DNA of 64,000 nucleotides. Source: Streptomyces sp. ISL-87 (GTDB taxonomy: Bacteria > Actinomycetota > Actinomycetes > Streptomycetales > Streptomycetaceae). The notes under the pieces are model-generated. The model saw nothing but the letters and a program-made list of their open reading frames with translations. It was not told where the DNA came from and did no database searches. Positions 8,233-17,600 of this stretch are shown here, in pieces. The stretch is from the NCBI RefSeq assembly GCF_018614095.1, contig NZ_JAGGOY010000008.1, positions 62,001 to 126,000 of the forward strand. The letters are read 5' to 3'. Both the position numbers and the translations under genes were made by a program. Each line of letters starts with the position of its first letter. The stretch's first letter is position 1.

Positions 8233-9138
8233 TCAGCAGCCGATCCGGTTCGACGCCACCCGCTTCAGCTCGTCCAGCACCACGGCCGTCGCCGGGATCC
8301 GCAGATGGTCGCGGTACACGTACGCGGCGATGTGGCGGCGCGCGGCCGGGTGCAGCGCCCGCCCGCACACCCGGCTCAGCGAGAGGGAGGGCAACACCAG
8401 GGCGGGCATCATGGCCACACCGAGGCCCTGTGCGACCAGGCTCTGCACCACCAGGTTGTCATCGGTGGCGAACCGGATGTCAGGGACGAACCCCAGCTCG
8501 GCGCACTCGTGCAGCAGGTTCGCCTGGCAGCGCGGGCAGCCCGCGATCCACCGCTCCTCGGCGAGGTCGGCCAGGTGCACGGCCCGGCGCCGGGCCAGAG
8601 GGTGCCCGGTCGGCAGGAGCACCGTCAGTTGGTCCTCCAGCAGCCTTACCTCCGCGACCTCGTCCGGGATCTCCTCATGCAGCCCGGGGTAGGTGAAGGC
8701 CAGGGTGATGTCGCACTCCCCGCGCTCCAGCCGCCGCAGCGACTCCGGGGGCTCCCCCTCCAGCAGCTCGACCTGTACGCCCGGATGCTCCTTGGCGAGG
8801 CCGCTGAGCGCTTCCGGGACGAGGGTGACGTTGACGCTGGGGAATCCGCAGAGCCGGACCCGGCCGGTGCGCAGTCGCGCGTACGCCTTCAGCTGGGCCT
8901 CGGCGGCGGAGAGGCTGCCCAGGATCGACTCGGCGTGCCGGGCCAGGGACTCTCCGGCCTCGGTGAGCTGCATCTTCCGGCCCACGCGGGTGAACAGCGG
9001 GGTACCGACGGCGCGTTCAAGCGCCTTCATCTGCTGGGTGATCGCGGGCTGGGTGTACCCCAGGACGCGGGCGGCCGCCGAGTAGGACCCCGAGGCGACC
9101 ACCTCGTGGAAAGTCCGTATGTGCCGCGAATCGAACAC
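8233..9138 (-). CDS. LysR family transcriptional regulator
   Basis: GTG 9138 gives the usual family beginning (VFDSRHIRTFHEVV); the open frame extends a few codons further. The product has 301 residues: a winged helix-turn-helix at about 1-60 (GSYSAAARVLGYTQPAITQQMKAL, shown in part) and a periplasmic-binding-like effector domain after about residue 90. A CPRC motif near residue 183 is unusual and could sense a thiol, metal or oxidant. It lies upstream of the cysteine dioxygenase and exporter genes on the same strand, and could regulate them. Confidence 0.85.
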   Translation of the reverse strand: MFDSRHIRTFHEVVASGSYSAAARVLGYTQPAITQQMKALERAVGTPLFTRVGRKMQLTEAGESLARHAESILGSLSAAEAQLKAYARLRTGRVRLCGFPSVNVTLVPEALSGLAKEHPGVQVELLEGEPPESLRRLERGECDITLAFTYPGLHEEIPDEVAEVRLLEDQLTVLLPTGHPLARRRAVHLADLAEERWIAGCPRCQANLLHECAELGFVPDIRFATDDNLVVQSLVAQGLGVAMMPALVLPSLSLSRVCGRALHPAARRHIAAYVYRDHLRIPATAVVLDELKRVASNRIGC

Positions 9139-9162
9139 AACGGAAGCATAAGCGGACGTTGG

Positions 9163-9198
9163 GAGGGGCCGTAGGCACAATCGCGCCCACGGCCCCTC
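9163..9198 (-). terminator. Hairpin downstream of the HtrA gene
   Basis: Ten-base arms GAGGGGCCGT (9163-9172) and ACGGCCCCTC (9189-9198) enclose a 16-base loop, 60 bases beyond the HtrA stop on the minus strand. Confidence 0.55.
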
Positions 9199-9257
9199 GC
9201 CATCAAGCCATCAATTCGCCGAGGCCGGCAGGTCATTGGCCACTGACTGACGAGCTG

Positions 9258-10838
9258 CTACGACTTGTCGCCGGTCCGCGAGCCGAGCGTGATGTCGACC
9301 GTGGTCGGCTTGCCGTCGCGAACGTAGGTCAGCTTCACGACATCGCCCGGCTTGTGCGTCCAGATCTCGCTGATCAGGGTCGGGCCGCTGTCGATCCCCT
9401 TGCCGCCGAACTGGGTGATCACGTCACCGGGCTTGAGGCCCGCCTTGCCGGCCGGGCCGTTCGGGTCGACCAGCTCGTTCGCGGGGGCGCCCTGATCGGA
9501 GATCTTCGCGCCGTCAGCCTTGGACTGGATGTCCACGGAGACCGAGATCACCGGGTAGACCGGCTTGCCCGTCTTGATGAGCGACTCGGCGACGTTCTTC
9601 GCCTGGTTGATCGGGATCGCGAAGCCGAGGCCGATGGAGCCGGCCTGGCCGCCGCCGAAGCCGCCATTGCCGGCCGACTGGATGGCGGAGTTGATGCCGA
9701 TGACCGCGCCGCGGCCGTCGAGCAGCGGGCCGCCGGAGTTGCCGGGGTTGATCGAGGCGTCCGTCTGCAGCGCGCTCATGTACGAGTTCTTGCTCCCGGA
9801 GCCGTCACCGGAGGCCACCGGGCGGTTCTTGGCGCTGACGATGCCGGTCGTGACCGTGTTGGACAGGCCGAACGGCGCACCGATCGCGATGGTCGAGTCG
9901 CCGACCGCGACCTTGTCGGAGTCACCGAGCGGCAGCGGCTTGAGGCCGGAGGGCGGGTTCTTCAGCTTGAGCACGGCCACGTCGTAGCCCTGGGCCCGGC
10001 CGACCACCTCGGCCTCGTACTTCTTGCCGTCGGAGAAGGTCGCGGACAGCTTGCCGCCGTTCGCGGCGGAGGCCACCACGTGGTTGTTGGTGAGGATGTG
10101 GCCCTGCTGGTCGTAGACGAAGCCGGTGCCGGTGCCGCCCTCGCCGTCGCCGGCCGAGGCCTCGATGGTGACGACGCTGGGCAGCGCGCCGGCGGCCAGG
10201 CCCGCGATCGAGCCGGCCTCGCGCTTGATGTCCTTGGGGGTGTTGCCCGCGCTGATCGTGGTCGAGCCGGTGGCGCTGCCGTTGTCGTTGCGCTCGGCGG
10301 CCCAGTAGCCGACCCCGCCGCCGATGCCGCCCGCGAGGAGGGCCGCCGCGAGCACGGCCGCGATCAGGCCGCCCCTGCCCTTCGGCTTCGGCGCCTGGGC
10401 CCCATCGGTCAGGTGCGCGCCCCAGACGGCGCCGCCGTGGCCGCCACCCGCACCGTACGCCGGGACGGCGGGCGGGGGCGGAGGCCAGCCCTCGGCGCCG
10501 TACGCGGCAGCGGCCGGACCGGGGGGAGGGGTCGGGGCCGGGCCCTGAGCCTGATGCGCCGGTGCCTGGCCGTAGGCCGGGGCCGGGGGGATCTGCTGGG
10601 TGTGCCCGGTGCCCGGAGCGGGCGCCGGCGGGATCTGCTGGGTCACCGGCTCAGCGGCGGCAGGCGCGGTCCCCGGCGCGGGCGCCGGCGCAGCGGCCGG
10701 AGCCTGGTCCTGGACCGGAGCCGGGGCCTGGGCCGGGGCCTCGACCGGGTCCGGTGTGGGAGCGGCCACCGGCACGGGGGGTGCGGACGGGGCCGCGGGG
10801 GGTGTCGGGGCCGCGGTGCCCTCGTTCTCGGTGCTCAC
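9258..10838 (-). CDS. HtrA/DegP-like membrane-anchored serine protease with PDZ domain
   Basis: The GTG start at 10838 is preceded by GAGGAGAG. The product has 526 residues. Residues 1-150 are a long Pro/Ala/Gln-rich cytoplasmic tail. One membrane helix lies at about 157-180. An extracellular trypsin-like domain follows with triad H253 (TNNHVV), D286 (GYDVAVL) and S368 (GNSGGP), and a C-terminal PDZ domain at about 430-520. It is a surface protein quality-control protease, as in other actinobacterial HtrA/PepD proteins. The Pro-rich tail is typical of Streptomyces members. It is transcribed divergently from the glycerophosphodiesterase gene. Confidence 0.92.
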   Translation of the reverse strand: MSTENEGTAAPTPPAAPSAPPVPVAAPTPDPVEAPAQAPAPVQDQAPAAAPAPAPGTAPAAAEPVTQQIPPAPAPGTGHTQQIPPAPAYGQAPAHQAQGPAPTPPPGPAAAAYGAEGWPPPPPAVPAYGAGGGHGGAVWGAHLTDGAQAPKPKGRGGLIAAVLAAALLAGGIGGGVGYWAAERNDNGSATGSTTISAGNTPKDIKREAGSIAGLAAGALPSVVTIEASAGDGEGGTGTGFVYDQQGHILTNNHVVASAANGGKLSATFSDGKKYEAEVVGRAQGYDVAVLKLKNPPSGLKPLPLGDSDKVAVGDSTIAIGAPFGLSNTVTTGIVSAKNRPVASGDGSGSKNSYMSALQTDASINPGNSGGPLLDGRGAVIGINSAIQSAGNGGFGGGQAGSIGLGFAIPINQAKNVAESLIKTGKPVYPVISVSVDIQSKADGAKISDQGAPANELVDPNGPAGKAGLKPGDVITQFGGKGIDSGPTLISEIWTHKPGDVVKLTYVRDGKPTTVDITLGSRTGDKS

Positions 10839-11074
10839 AGCGCTCTCTCCTCGTCACACACACGGCTTCTGAAAATCTGGCGTTACTGGCGATACCGGTC
10901 CGACTGAACGTTCGACATGCCGCACAAGTTCCTGGGCAAAGCCTTTCCCATGACCCGTCAGAGCACTGTAAGCCGGACCTGTGCGTCTCCCCCCATCCTT
11001 TATCCCCGGCATTTCGGACGCATCCCCAGGGTCCTCCCCGACGCCCGGCGCCTGCTCGGTGGCACCATGACCCG

Positions 11075-11875
11075 GTGACCCTCGCAATGCCGCGCCCCAT
11101 CCAAGTCGTCGCCCACCGCGGCGCCTCGGAGGATGCCCCCGAGCACACCCTGGCCGCTTACCGCAAGGCCATCGAGGACGGCGCCGACGCCCTCGAATGC
11201 GATGTCCGGCTCACGGCGGACGGCCATCTGGTCCTGGTCCACGACCGCCGGGTGAACCGCACGTCCAACGGGCGCGGCGCCGTGTCCGCCCTGGAGCTGG
11301 CCGATCTCGCGGCGCTCGACTTCGGCTCCTGGAAGGACCTCGAGGAGTCCCCCGACTGGGACTCGGACCCCGAGCGCACCTCCGTGCTCACCCTGGAGCG
11401 CCTGCTGGAGCTGGTCTCCGACGCCGGGCGCCCGGTGCAGCTCGCGATCGAGACGAAGCACCCCACCCGCTGGGCCGGACAGGTGGAGGAGCGGCTCCTC
11501 TTCCTCCTCAAGCGCTTCGGCGTGGACGCCCCGCCCCCCGAGGGCCCGCATCCGGTCCGGGTCATGAGCTTCTCGGCGCGCTCCCTGCACCGGATCCGGG
11601 CGGCCGCCCCGACGGTCCCGACCGTGTACCTGATGCAGTTCATCTCGCCCCGGATGCGGGACGGCCGGCTGCCCGCCGGAGTGGAGATCGCCGGGCCCGG
11701 GATCCGGATCGTCCGCAACCACCCCGGCTACATCCGCAAGCTCCAGGCCGCGGGGTACTCCGTACACGTGTGGACCGTAAATGAGCCAGAAGACGTTCAG
11801 CTCTGCGCTGATCTGGGCGTGGAAGCGATCATCACAAACAGGCCGCGAAAGGTTCTGTCACAACTAGGGCGCTGA
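11075..11875 (+). CDS. Glycerophosphodiester phosphodiesterase
   Basis: A TIM-barrel enzyme of the GDPD family with the N-terminal signature AHRGASEDAPEHT and the metal site LECDVRLTADG, followed by LVHDRRVNRTSNG and a C-terminal VHVWTVN motif. It hydrolyses glycerophosphodiesters to glycerol-3-phosphate and an alcohol. No signal peptide is seen, so it is cytoplasmic. GTG 11075 gives 266 residues; ATG 11087 is an alternative four codons in. Upstream is a 236-base divergent promoter region shared with htrA. Confidence 0.9.
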   Translation: MTLAMPRPIQVVAHRGASEDAPEHTLAAYRKAIEDGADALECDVRLTADGHLVLVHDRRVNRTSNGRGAVSALELADLAALDFGSWKDLEESPDWDSDPERTSVLTLERLLELVSDAGRPVQLAIETKHPTRWAGQVEERLLFLLKRFGVDAPPPEGPHPVRVMSFSARSLHRIRAAAPTVPTVYLMQFISPRMRDGRLPAGVEIAGPGIRIVRNHPGYIRKLQAAGYSVHVWTVNEPEDVQLCADLGVEAIITNRPRKVLSQLGR

Positions 11876-12047
11876 CGTCCCGTTTTGCGCACCCGTCACC
11901 CACGACCCCCGCGTGACAGGGTGTGCCCCGGCGCATCCGCTCCGCATTCGTTGGTCATGAATGCGTCAGAGGGCTCCACTTCGGCGGTTTCCGGTCCAGG
12001 CCATTGGGGCATCCAGACCATGGCGTGGGGCTAAGGAGGTTCCGGGG

Positions 12048-12563
12048 GTGGCGTTGGTGGTGGCACAGGAAGTGCCCACGTCGTCGTGCATGGGCGTGTC
12101 CCATGGTCCAGCGGGCGTGGGCGAGGCGAGACACCGCATGCGTGAGCAATTGCGTATCAGCGGGGTGCCCGAATCGGTCGTGGACGACGCCGTACTGATC
12201 CTTTCCGAACTGCTCAGCAATGCCTGCCGACACGGCCGGCCGCTGGGCGCGCGGGAGATCGGGGACGGGGAGATACGCGCCGCATGGCGCGTCGACAAAG
12301 CGGGGCGGCTGACGGTCGAGGTCACGGACGGGGGCGGGCCCACCCGTCCGGTTCCAGCCACGCCCTCGGTCACCGCGCACGGCGGCCGGGGGCTGAACAT
12401 CATCAGCGCACTGGCCCAGGACTGGGGTGTCCGGGACGGAGCGGCAGGCGAGGTCACCGTGTGGGTGATTGTCGCGTGTGGGCCCCGGCACGAGGATTTC
12501 GCTACGCGCGTTGCGCCACCGGCGATCGACTTCAGCACGGCCTTCGACGATCTGGATCCCTGA
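12048..12563 (+). CDS. RsbW-like ATP-binding regulatory protein (anti-sigma factor/serine kinase family)
   Basis: GTG 12048 is chosen because AAGGAGG lies nine bases upstream (12033-12039). The product has 171 residues with a GHKL ATPase fold: the N-box [15 protein letters not shown], the G1 region EVTDGGGP and the G2 region HGGRGLNII. Streptomyces has many such stand-alone kinases that bind sigma factors or anti-anti-sigma factors; the partner cannot be read from the sequence. No anti-anti-sigma gene is adjacent. Confidence 0.85.
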   Translation: MALVVAQEVPTSSCMGVSHGPAGVGEARHRMREQLRISGVPESVVDDAVLILSELLSNACRHGRPLGAREIGDGEIRAAWRVDKAGRLTVEVTDGGGPTRPVPATPSVTAHGGRGLNIISALAQDWGVRDGAAGEVTVWVIVACGPRHEDFATRVAPPAIDFSTAFDDLDP

Positions 12564-12581
12564 CAGCAGTACTGGCGCAGT

Positions 12582-12665
12582 ACGACAGCAGCACGACAGC
12601 AGCACGACAGAAGTACCGGTCATCCGCACGACAGCAGTACGACAGAAGTACCGGTCATCCGCACG
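12582..12665. repeat. Tandem repeats after the RsbW-like gene
   Basis: A 27-base unit beginning ACGACAGAAGTACCGGTCAT occurs at 12604-12630 and 12639-12665 (period 35). It is surrounded by ACGACAGCAG units at 12582, 12593 and 12629. The array is non-coding and lies 19 bases after a stop codon. It is too short, and lacks unique spacers, to be a CRISPR array. Confidence 0.85.
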
Positions 12666-12789
12666 GGCGGCCGTCCGGGAGCGCACGCCGACCGTGCTCC
12701 CGGCCGCACCCCACCGGTTCCGGCGGTACGAACGGCTAGGCTCGCGCCCAGACACAACGCCGTACCGCCGCAACCGGGAGACACTCACG

Positions 12790-13764
12790 ATGGCCAAGAA
12801 GCGCCCCGCAGCGAAGACTGCAAAGCCGCAGCTCAACAACGGTGAGATCCCGGTGGTAGGCGCCCGCGAGCCCTGCCCCTGCGGATCCGGGCGCCGCTAC
12901 AAGGCCTGCCACGGCGCAGCCGCGGCGCACGCCGTCACCGAGCACGTGCAGCGCCCGTTCGAGGGTCTGCCCGGCGAGTGCGACTGGGTGGCGCTGCGCG
13001 AGCTCGTCCCCGCGGCCACCGTGCCGCTCACCCTCAAGGGCGGCCTGCCCGAGGGCGTCCCGTCCGTCACGCTGGTGACCGTACTGCCGATGGCCTGGCC
13101 GGCGCTGCGCCGTGAGGACGGTTCCGTCCTCCTCGGCCTGCAGAACGACTCGACCACCGGGGACCTCGCCCGGGACATGGCCGACACCCTGGAGCGCGCG
13201 CTCGTGGCGGACCCGGGGACCCCGGTTCCGGCCCGCCGGGTTCCCGCCGAAGGGACGCGACTTCAGGATCTCCTGGACACGGACGGCGTTTTCGAGCCGG
13301 TTGTACACAGCGGCTTCGAATTCTGGATTCCGGAATCGGAGAGTGCCCAGAACGCCTCTCCGGAGACCGCCGCCTCGCTGGAACGCGCCAACGCTGCCGC
13401 CATCCCCACCGTCAAGCTGGCCGGCGTCGACGCCGCCTACTGGTGCGAGACCCCGGACAAGAACCACCTGCGCTGGGTCATGCCGCACGCCGAGGAAAAG
13501 CTGCTCGACGCCCTCGCACGGCTGCACGCCGCAGGCACGTCCTCCCTTGGCGAAGGCACCAAGCTCGTCGGTTCCTTCCGCGCCCACGGCCTGATGGTCC
13601 CGGTCTGGGATCTGCCCACCGGGGTCTCGGCCGATGACGTCGAGAAGCCCGCCGCGGAGTTCGCCGAGCGCCTGCTCGCGGCCCTCGCGACGGACGCCCC
13701 GCTGACCACCGAGGAGCGCCGGGCACGGGGCGGGCTCACCAACCGCCAGGTCACCCTCAGCTGA
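12790..13764 (+). CDS. DUF5926 family protein with N-terminal SEC-C zinc motif
   Basis: The ATG at 12790 begins MAKKRPAAK. The product has 324 residues. The N-terminus is Lys-rich, then a SEC-C-type zinc site reads [16 protein letters not shown] (residues 28-43), as found at the end of SecA and in several translation-associated proteins. The remainder matches, from memory, the actinobacterial DUF5926 family. The function is unknown. A basic tail and SEC-C motif suggest ribosome or nucleic-acid contact, but that is inference. Confidence 0.8.
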   Translation: MAKKRPAAKTAKPQLNNGEIPVVGAREPCPCGSGRRYKACHGAAAAHAVTEHVQRPFEGLPGECDWVALRELVPAATVPLTLKGGLPEGVPSVTLVTVLPMAWPALRREDGSVLLGLQNDSTTGDLARDMADTLERALVADPGTPVPARRVPAEGTRLQDLLDTDGVFEPVVHSGFEFWIPESESAQNASPETAASLERANAAAIPTVKLAGVDAAYWCETPDKNHLRWVMPHAEEKLLDALARLHAAGTSSLGEGTKLVGSFRAHGLMVPVWDLPTGVSADDVEKPAAEFAERLLAALATDAPLTTEERRARGGLTNRQVTLS

Positions 13765-13839
13765 CCGCCGCACACGCGCGGGAGCGGTGACTGGGGTCAC
13801 AACTCCCGCTAATCGCCTGCAAATCGGTGTCTGAATATC

Positions 13840-13925
13840 AGAGATCGAATTTGCGAACAGGCGATCTCTTGTTACGGTTCTTGTAGCCCGGTCGCTGGTG
13901 CATCCCCCGTCGCCAGCGACCGGGC
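13840..13925. terminator. Two successive hairpins between convergent genes
   Basis: A first stem pairs 13840-13847 with 13862-13869. A second pairs 13886-13898 with 13913-13925 (13 perfect bases, 14-base loop). The second is a good bidirectional terminator for the DUF5926 gene and the minus-strand gene at 13945. The first lies in unusually AT-rich sequence for this genome and may be an operator or part of a small RNA. Confidence 0.6.
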
Positions 13926-13944
13926 CCTTCCATTTCCGCGATGT

Positions 13945-14538
13945 TCAACCATCGCCCGGTGCCGGTGAGTTGCTCCCGGACCGCAGCAGCAGCTCCCCTT
14001 CATCATCCGGAACTGCAAACTCCGCAACGGCCGAGTAGGTGTCCGGCGCCCCCGCCGAGGCCTCCCGCGGCGTCTCGCACAGCCCCGGCTCGTCGCCCGC
14101 GCCGACCGTGCACTGGATCTGCACCGTCCGCCCGGCCGGTCCCATCACCGTCAGTACGGCGTCCAGCGCCCGGCCACTGGTGTTCCGGTAGTAGCTGCGC
14201 CCCCAGGTCTGGCCCTCGGCCACCAGGACACAGGTCTGCGCCTCCACACCGTGCGGCGAGGAGAGTTCGGGGCCGCACCGGGAATCGGTACGGGGCTGCT
14301 CGGGCGGGCCCGGCTGCGCGGGCTGGGTGGCGGGCGTGGCAGCGGGCTTGGAGGATCCCACTTGGTTCGGCGTATGCGATGAGTCCGCGTCCGCGGGGCC
14401 GGACAGACCCAGAGTGGAGAGCAACCCGCCTTTTCCGTCGTCCTGACCGGCGAAATCCGGTCCGGCGATCGCTCCTGCGAGCGGAAGCGACAAGATGATC
14501 AGCACACCGGCGCCGATACCGATCAAGCGGAGATTCAT
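13945..14538 (-). CDS. Secreted or membrane-anchored protein of unknown function
   Basis: The product has 197 residues with an N-terminal hydrophobic helix (about 5-26) that is a signal peptide or anchor. A Pro/Ala/Thr-rich linker (about 55-80) follows, then a small globular domain with four cysteines, probably two disulfides. I do not recognise the family. The start is ATG 14538. It stands between the DUF5926 gene (convergent) and the Prim-Pol-like gene (same strand). Confidence 0.7.
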   Translation of the reverse strand: MNLRLIGIGAGVLIILSLPLAGAIAGPDFAGQDDGKGGLLSTLGLSGPADADSSHTPNQVGSSKPAATPATQPAQPGPPEQPRTDSRCGPELSSPHGVEAQTCVLVAEGQTWGRSYYRNTSGRALDAVLTVMGPAGRTVQIQCTVGAGDEPGLCETPREASAGAPDTYSAVAEFAVPDDEGELLLRSGSNSPAPGDG

Positions 14539-14641
14539 TCGCCGAAGATAGCGACGCGGGAATGGGGCACGGAGATCCCCGCGCCCAATTCCCTTGGAAA
14601 CTCGTCAAGCTGGCACCCGTACGAGTGATGCGCCAGTGCTC

Positions 14642-14704
14642 CAGTACGTCCGTACACCGCTCAGGACGCGTAGGTCAGTACGTCCGTACGCCGCTCAGTA
14701 CGCG
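14642..14704. repeat. 29-bp direct repeat covering the stop codon of the Prim-Pol-like gene
   Basis: Copies at 14642-14670 and 14676-14704 differ at two positions. The copy at 14676-14704 includes the last codons and stop of the minus-strand gene, so the gene's end has been duplicated just downstream of itself. Confidence 0.85.
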
Positions 14705-15516
14705 AGCCGGCTGCCGCCGCCGGGCGCCCCGCTGCTCGCCTCCACCAGCGCGTCGACGACCGCCTCGACCTCGGGCAGCCATGGAATTCCGGCCCCACCC
14801 GGTTCCCGCTCCCAGCGCACTTGGCCGCCGCCGGACGCCGCGGAGGGCGGCAGCAACAGGTAGCCGCCCTCGCCGTGGAAGCGCAGCGACGAGGGCACCT
14901 GGGCCTTGGCGTAAAGGAGTTCGCCGAGCCGCTCCAGCGAATACGGCGCCACCAGCAGCGACCACCGGGTCGGCGTCGCCACGATCGGACCGAGCCGCAT
15001 GCCCTGAGCGTCCAGCCGTACGACGGCACGCGCGGCCGCCTTGGCCGGCAGGCTCACCGCGCACGGGGCGGCCCCGCCGGTGGCCAGCAGTACGGGGGCG
15101 GACGGCCGCCTGGCCCACCACCAGGCCACCATCCGGGCGTCGGTGGTGGCGGCGAGCAGCCCCGGGTCGAAGGGGTGCGCGCCGGGTACGACGCAGTCGG
15201 GGTCGGGGCAGGCGCACCGCACGCCGTCCGCGGCGGCGCCCTTACCCGGGCCCTTACCCGCGCCCTTGGCCGCGCGTTTGGCCGTACCCGTACCCGTACC
15301 CGCGCCGCCCGCCCGGCCCACGCCGGGCAGGACCGGCCAGTGCCAGACGGTGGCGCAGGTGAGTGCGGTGTCGAGGAGAGTCGGAGTGAGTGTCGAAGTG
15401 CGAGTCGGAATGCCGCCCTGCGCCGAAGGGGAGCCCGAAGCAGGGGCAGAGGCCGAGCGCAGGGAGTGCAAGCGATTGCGGAGCCGCTGGAGACGCCTTC
15501 CGAGGATCTCGCGCAT
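14695..15516 (-). CDS. Bifunctional DNA primase/polymerase N-terminal domain protein (chromosomal)
   Basis: ATG 15516 is chosen (MREILGRRLQRL) because GGAAAGGAA lies upstream; earlier in-frame starts exist. The product has 273 residues. After a Ser/Thr and basic linker comes a domain resembling the Prim-Pol N-terminal fold: a Cys pair CACPDPDCVVPGAHPFDPG, then WWWARRPSAPVLLATG and PTRWSLLVAP. The acidic metal residues seen in the integrative-element primase are not evident, so it may be inactive in synthesis. Such stand-alone proteins recur in Streptomyces chromosomes without a known role. Confidence 0.7.
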   Translation of the reverse strand: MREILGRRLQRLRNRLHSLRSASAPASGSPSAQGGIPTRTSTLTPTLLDTALTCATVWHWPVLPGVGRAGGAGTGTGTAKRAAKGAGKGPGKGAAADGVRCACPDPDCVVPGAHPFDPGLLAATTDARMVAWWWARRPSAPVLLATGGAAPCAVSLPAKAAARAVVRLDAQGMRLGPIVATPTRWSLLVAPYSLERLGELLYAKAQVPSSLRFHGEGGYLLLPPSAASGGGQVRWEREPGGAGIPWLPEVEAVVDALVEASSGAPGGGSRLAY

Positions 15517-16039
15517 GAGCGCTCGTTCCTTTCCGTTGAACGCCGAGGGCCACATCACACCACGTAAGCGGTGTTTCACCACACGTACACGTTTCGCGTC
15601 ATTGTCCGCCTGAAGCAGGTTCACACGGTTCGTGCAGTTTTCTTACGGGTCCATAAAACGTCCGGCGGGGGCGGAGAGCGACCCGCACCGGTGCCGAGAC
15701 CGGGTGCCGCCGCTAAGGACGACGGTCCGGGCCGGGCGGTTCCGGCGGGTGCCGGAGAGCGCCAACTGGCCCTGGGCACCATCGATTACGTACCCGGACC
15801 CACTTCGAAGCCGTTCCAGTCGATCGCAAAAACCGCCCGCATCCGGCGTTTTCCGGCCAAGTTCTAGCCTTGGCTCGACAGTGAGTTGCCGTCCCATGGA
15901 CACCAGGATTCCCACCTGGGCAATGCTGGACATCGCTCCTCGTGTGCGTGTAGATGTGGATTCATTGATGGCGGCGCAGCACGATCTGGGGGTTTGCGAT
16001 GCTATATGGCGAATCGCACCAGGTGGATAGGCGGACGCC
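15517..16039. other. 523-base divergent intergenic region
   Basis: This lies between the Prim-Pol-like gene (minus) and the PP2C gene (plus). It must hold both promoters. I see no strong hairpin, tRNA or known operator. A 44-codon frame (15896-16030) lacks a ribosome site and I do not call it. Confidence 0.6.
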
Positions 16040-17497
16040 ATGAGCGCCCCGCATCTGCCGAAAGTGGCTGGAATCGATCCAGCGGTTACCGCGTCACCCC
16101 ACACTGCGGCGCCCACGCCCGCACGTACCGCTCCCGCACAGCCTCCGCCACCCGCCGCCAGCAGCCTCATCCAGGACCGGCTGGCAGGCATGGTCTCCGA
16201 CCTCACCACCCTCCACGAGCTGACCGAGCGGCTCGCCCGCGCCTGCGACCTCGAATCCTCGCTCCAGGAATTCCTGCGTGCCGGAGCCGCCCTCGTCGGC
16301 GCCCGCCGCGGCCTGGTCGTCCTGGAGCCCTCCGACGGGCTCGGCCCCACCACCACGATCGGCCTGGGCCTCGGCCGCGCCGACCTCGGCCACATCGAGA
16401 CCGTGCCGCGCAGCGCCACCTCCTACGGCCGCATCCTCGACGGCCTCCCGGACGCCCAGGGCGGCTCCGAGGTGCTCCCCGAACCCGGTGCGGCCCCCGG
16501 CACCGGCGGCTATGGCGCTCCCGTCGACCCCCGCCACCGCGAGGTCGCCGCCCGCCTCGGCTACGCCGCCAGCTACGCGCTGCCGCTTACCGCCGAGGCC
16601 ACCGGCCGGCTCGGCGCGGCCGTCTGGCTCTACGACGAGCAGGCCGAGCCGAACGAGCGCCAGCGCGACCTCGCCGGGCTCTACGTCCGGCACGCCGCCG
16701 AACACCTGGCCCGGATGGTCGAGGTGGAGCGCGCCCGGTCCAGCCTGGCCACCGTCGCCGAGGAACTGCTGCCCAGCCGGCTCCCCCGGATCGCCGGGGT
16801 CCAGCTCGCCGCCCGGCACCACACCGGCCCGCGCGGCGGCGGCGACTGGTACGACGCACTGCCGCTGCCCGAAGGCGCGATGGGCCTGGCCGTCGGCTCC
16901 GTCACCGGCTCCGGGCCGAGCGCCGTCGCCGCGATGGGGCGGCTGCGGGCCTCCCTGCGCGCGTACGCCGTCATGGAGGGCGAGGACCCGGTCGCGGTCC
17001 TGTCCGACCTGGAGCTGCTGCTGCGGCTCACCGAGCCCGCCCGCTCGGCCACCGCACTCTTCGCCTACTGCGAACCGGCCGCCCGCAAGATCATCCTGGC
17101 CGGGGCCGGGCACACCCCGCCGCTGCTCATCGGCGAGCACCGCACCGAATACGTGGAGACCTCGCTCTCCGCGCCGCTGGGGATGCTGGCCTGCTGGGAA
17201 GCGCCGAGCGTGGAGATCGAACCCGCGCCCGGAGAAACGGTGCTGCTGTACACGGACGGGCTGCTGCGGCGTACCGGCGACCCCATGGACCGGGCCTACG
17301 CCCGGCTGCACGCGGCGGCCGCGGGGGTCCCCCGTACCGCCCGCGACGATCCGGCCGCCCTCTGCGACCACATTCTGCGGACCGTGCTGCGGGACACCGA
17401 CGACAACGCCTCCTCCGCCGTACGGGCGGCGGGCGCGGACGCGGGCGCGGGCGCGGACGCGGAGGACATCGTCCTGCTCGCTGCCCGATTTGACTGA
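16040..17497 (+). CDS. PP2C-type serine/threonine phosphatase (SpoIIE/RsbU family) with GAF-like sensor
   Basis: The product has 485 residues. A Pro/Ala-rich start is followed by a GAF-like domain (about 55-230) and a SpoIIE phosphatase domain (about 240-485). The metal-binding motif GGGDWYDAL is clear. The usual second motif (DxxGHG) is replaced by SVTGSGPSA, but GAGHTPPLL and VLLYTDGLL are conserved. Such proteins dephosphorylate anti-anti-sigma factors in partner-switching cascades; the RsbW-like kinases in this window are plausible but unproven partners. The loss of the Asp and His in the second motif could lower activity. Confidence 0.85.
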   Translation: MSAPHLPKVAGIDPAVTASPHTAAPTPARTAPAQPPPPAASSLIQDRLAGMVSDLTTLHELTERLARACDLESSLQEFLRAGAALVGARRGLVVLEPSDGLGPTTTIGLGLGRADLGHIETVPRSATSYGRILDGLPDAQGGSEVLPEPGAAPGTGGYGAPVDPRHREVAARLGYAASYALPLTAEATGRLGAAVWLYDEQAEPNERQRDLAGLYVRHAAEHLARMVEVERARSSLATVAEELLPSRLPRIAGVQLAARHHTGPRGGGDWYDALPLPEGAMGLAVGSVTGSGPSAVAAMGRLRASLRAYAVMEGEDPVAVLSDLELLLRLTEPARSATALFAYCEPAARKIILAGAGHTPPLLIGEHRTEYVETSLSAPLGMLACWEAPSVEIEPAPGETVLLYTDGLLRRTGDPMDRAYARLHAAAAGVPRTARDDPAALCDHILRTVLRDTDDNASSAVRAAGADAGAGADAEDIVLLAARFD

Positions 17498-17600
17498 TAT
17501 GTCACACAGCGATAGGTCACACGCCCCTTCGACTGTCTTCCCCTCGCACATACGATGGATGAGGTCCGTACCCGGTCCGTGTCGTATCTGAGGAGCAGAC

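Noticed and set aside
12582-12665. Possible CRISPR array
   Set aside because: Only two full units with near-identical intervening sequence; no unique spacers and no cas genes in the window.
14695-15516. Second Prim-Pol gene as part of another mobile element
   Set aside because: No integrase, tRNA or transfer gene lies near it; such stand-alone genes appear to belong to the Streptomyces core.
15896-16030. 44-codon frame upstream of the PP2C gene
   Set aside because: No ribosome site and no recognisable similarity; it may be a leader but cannot be supported.
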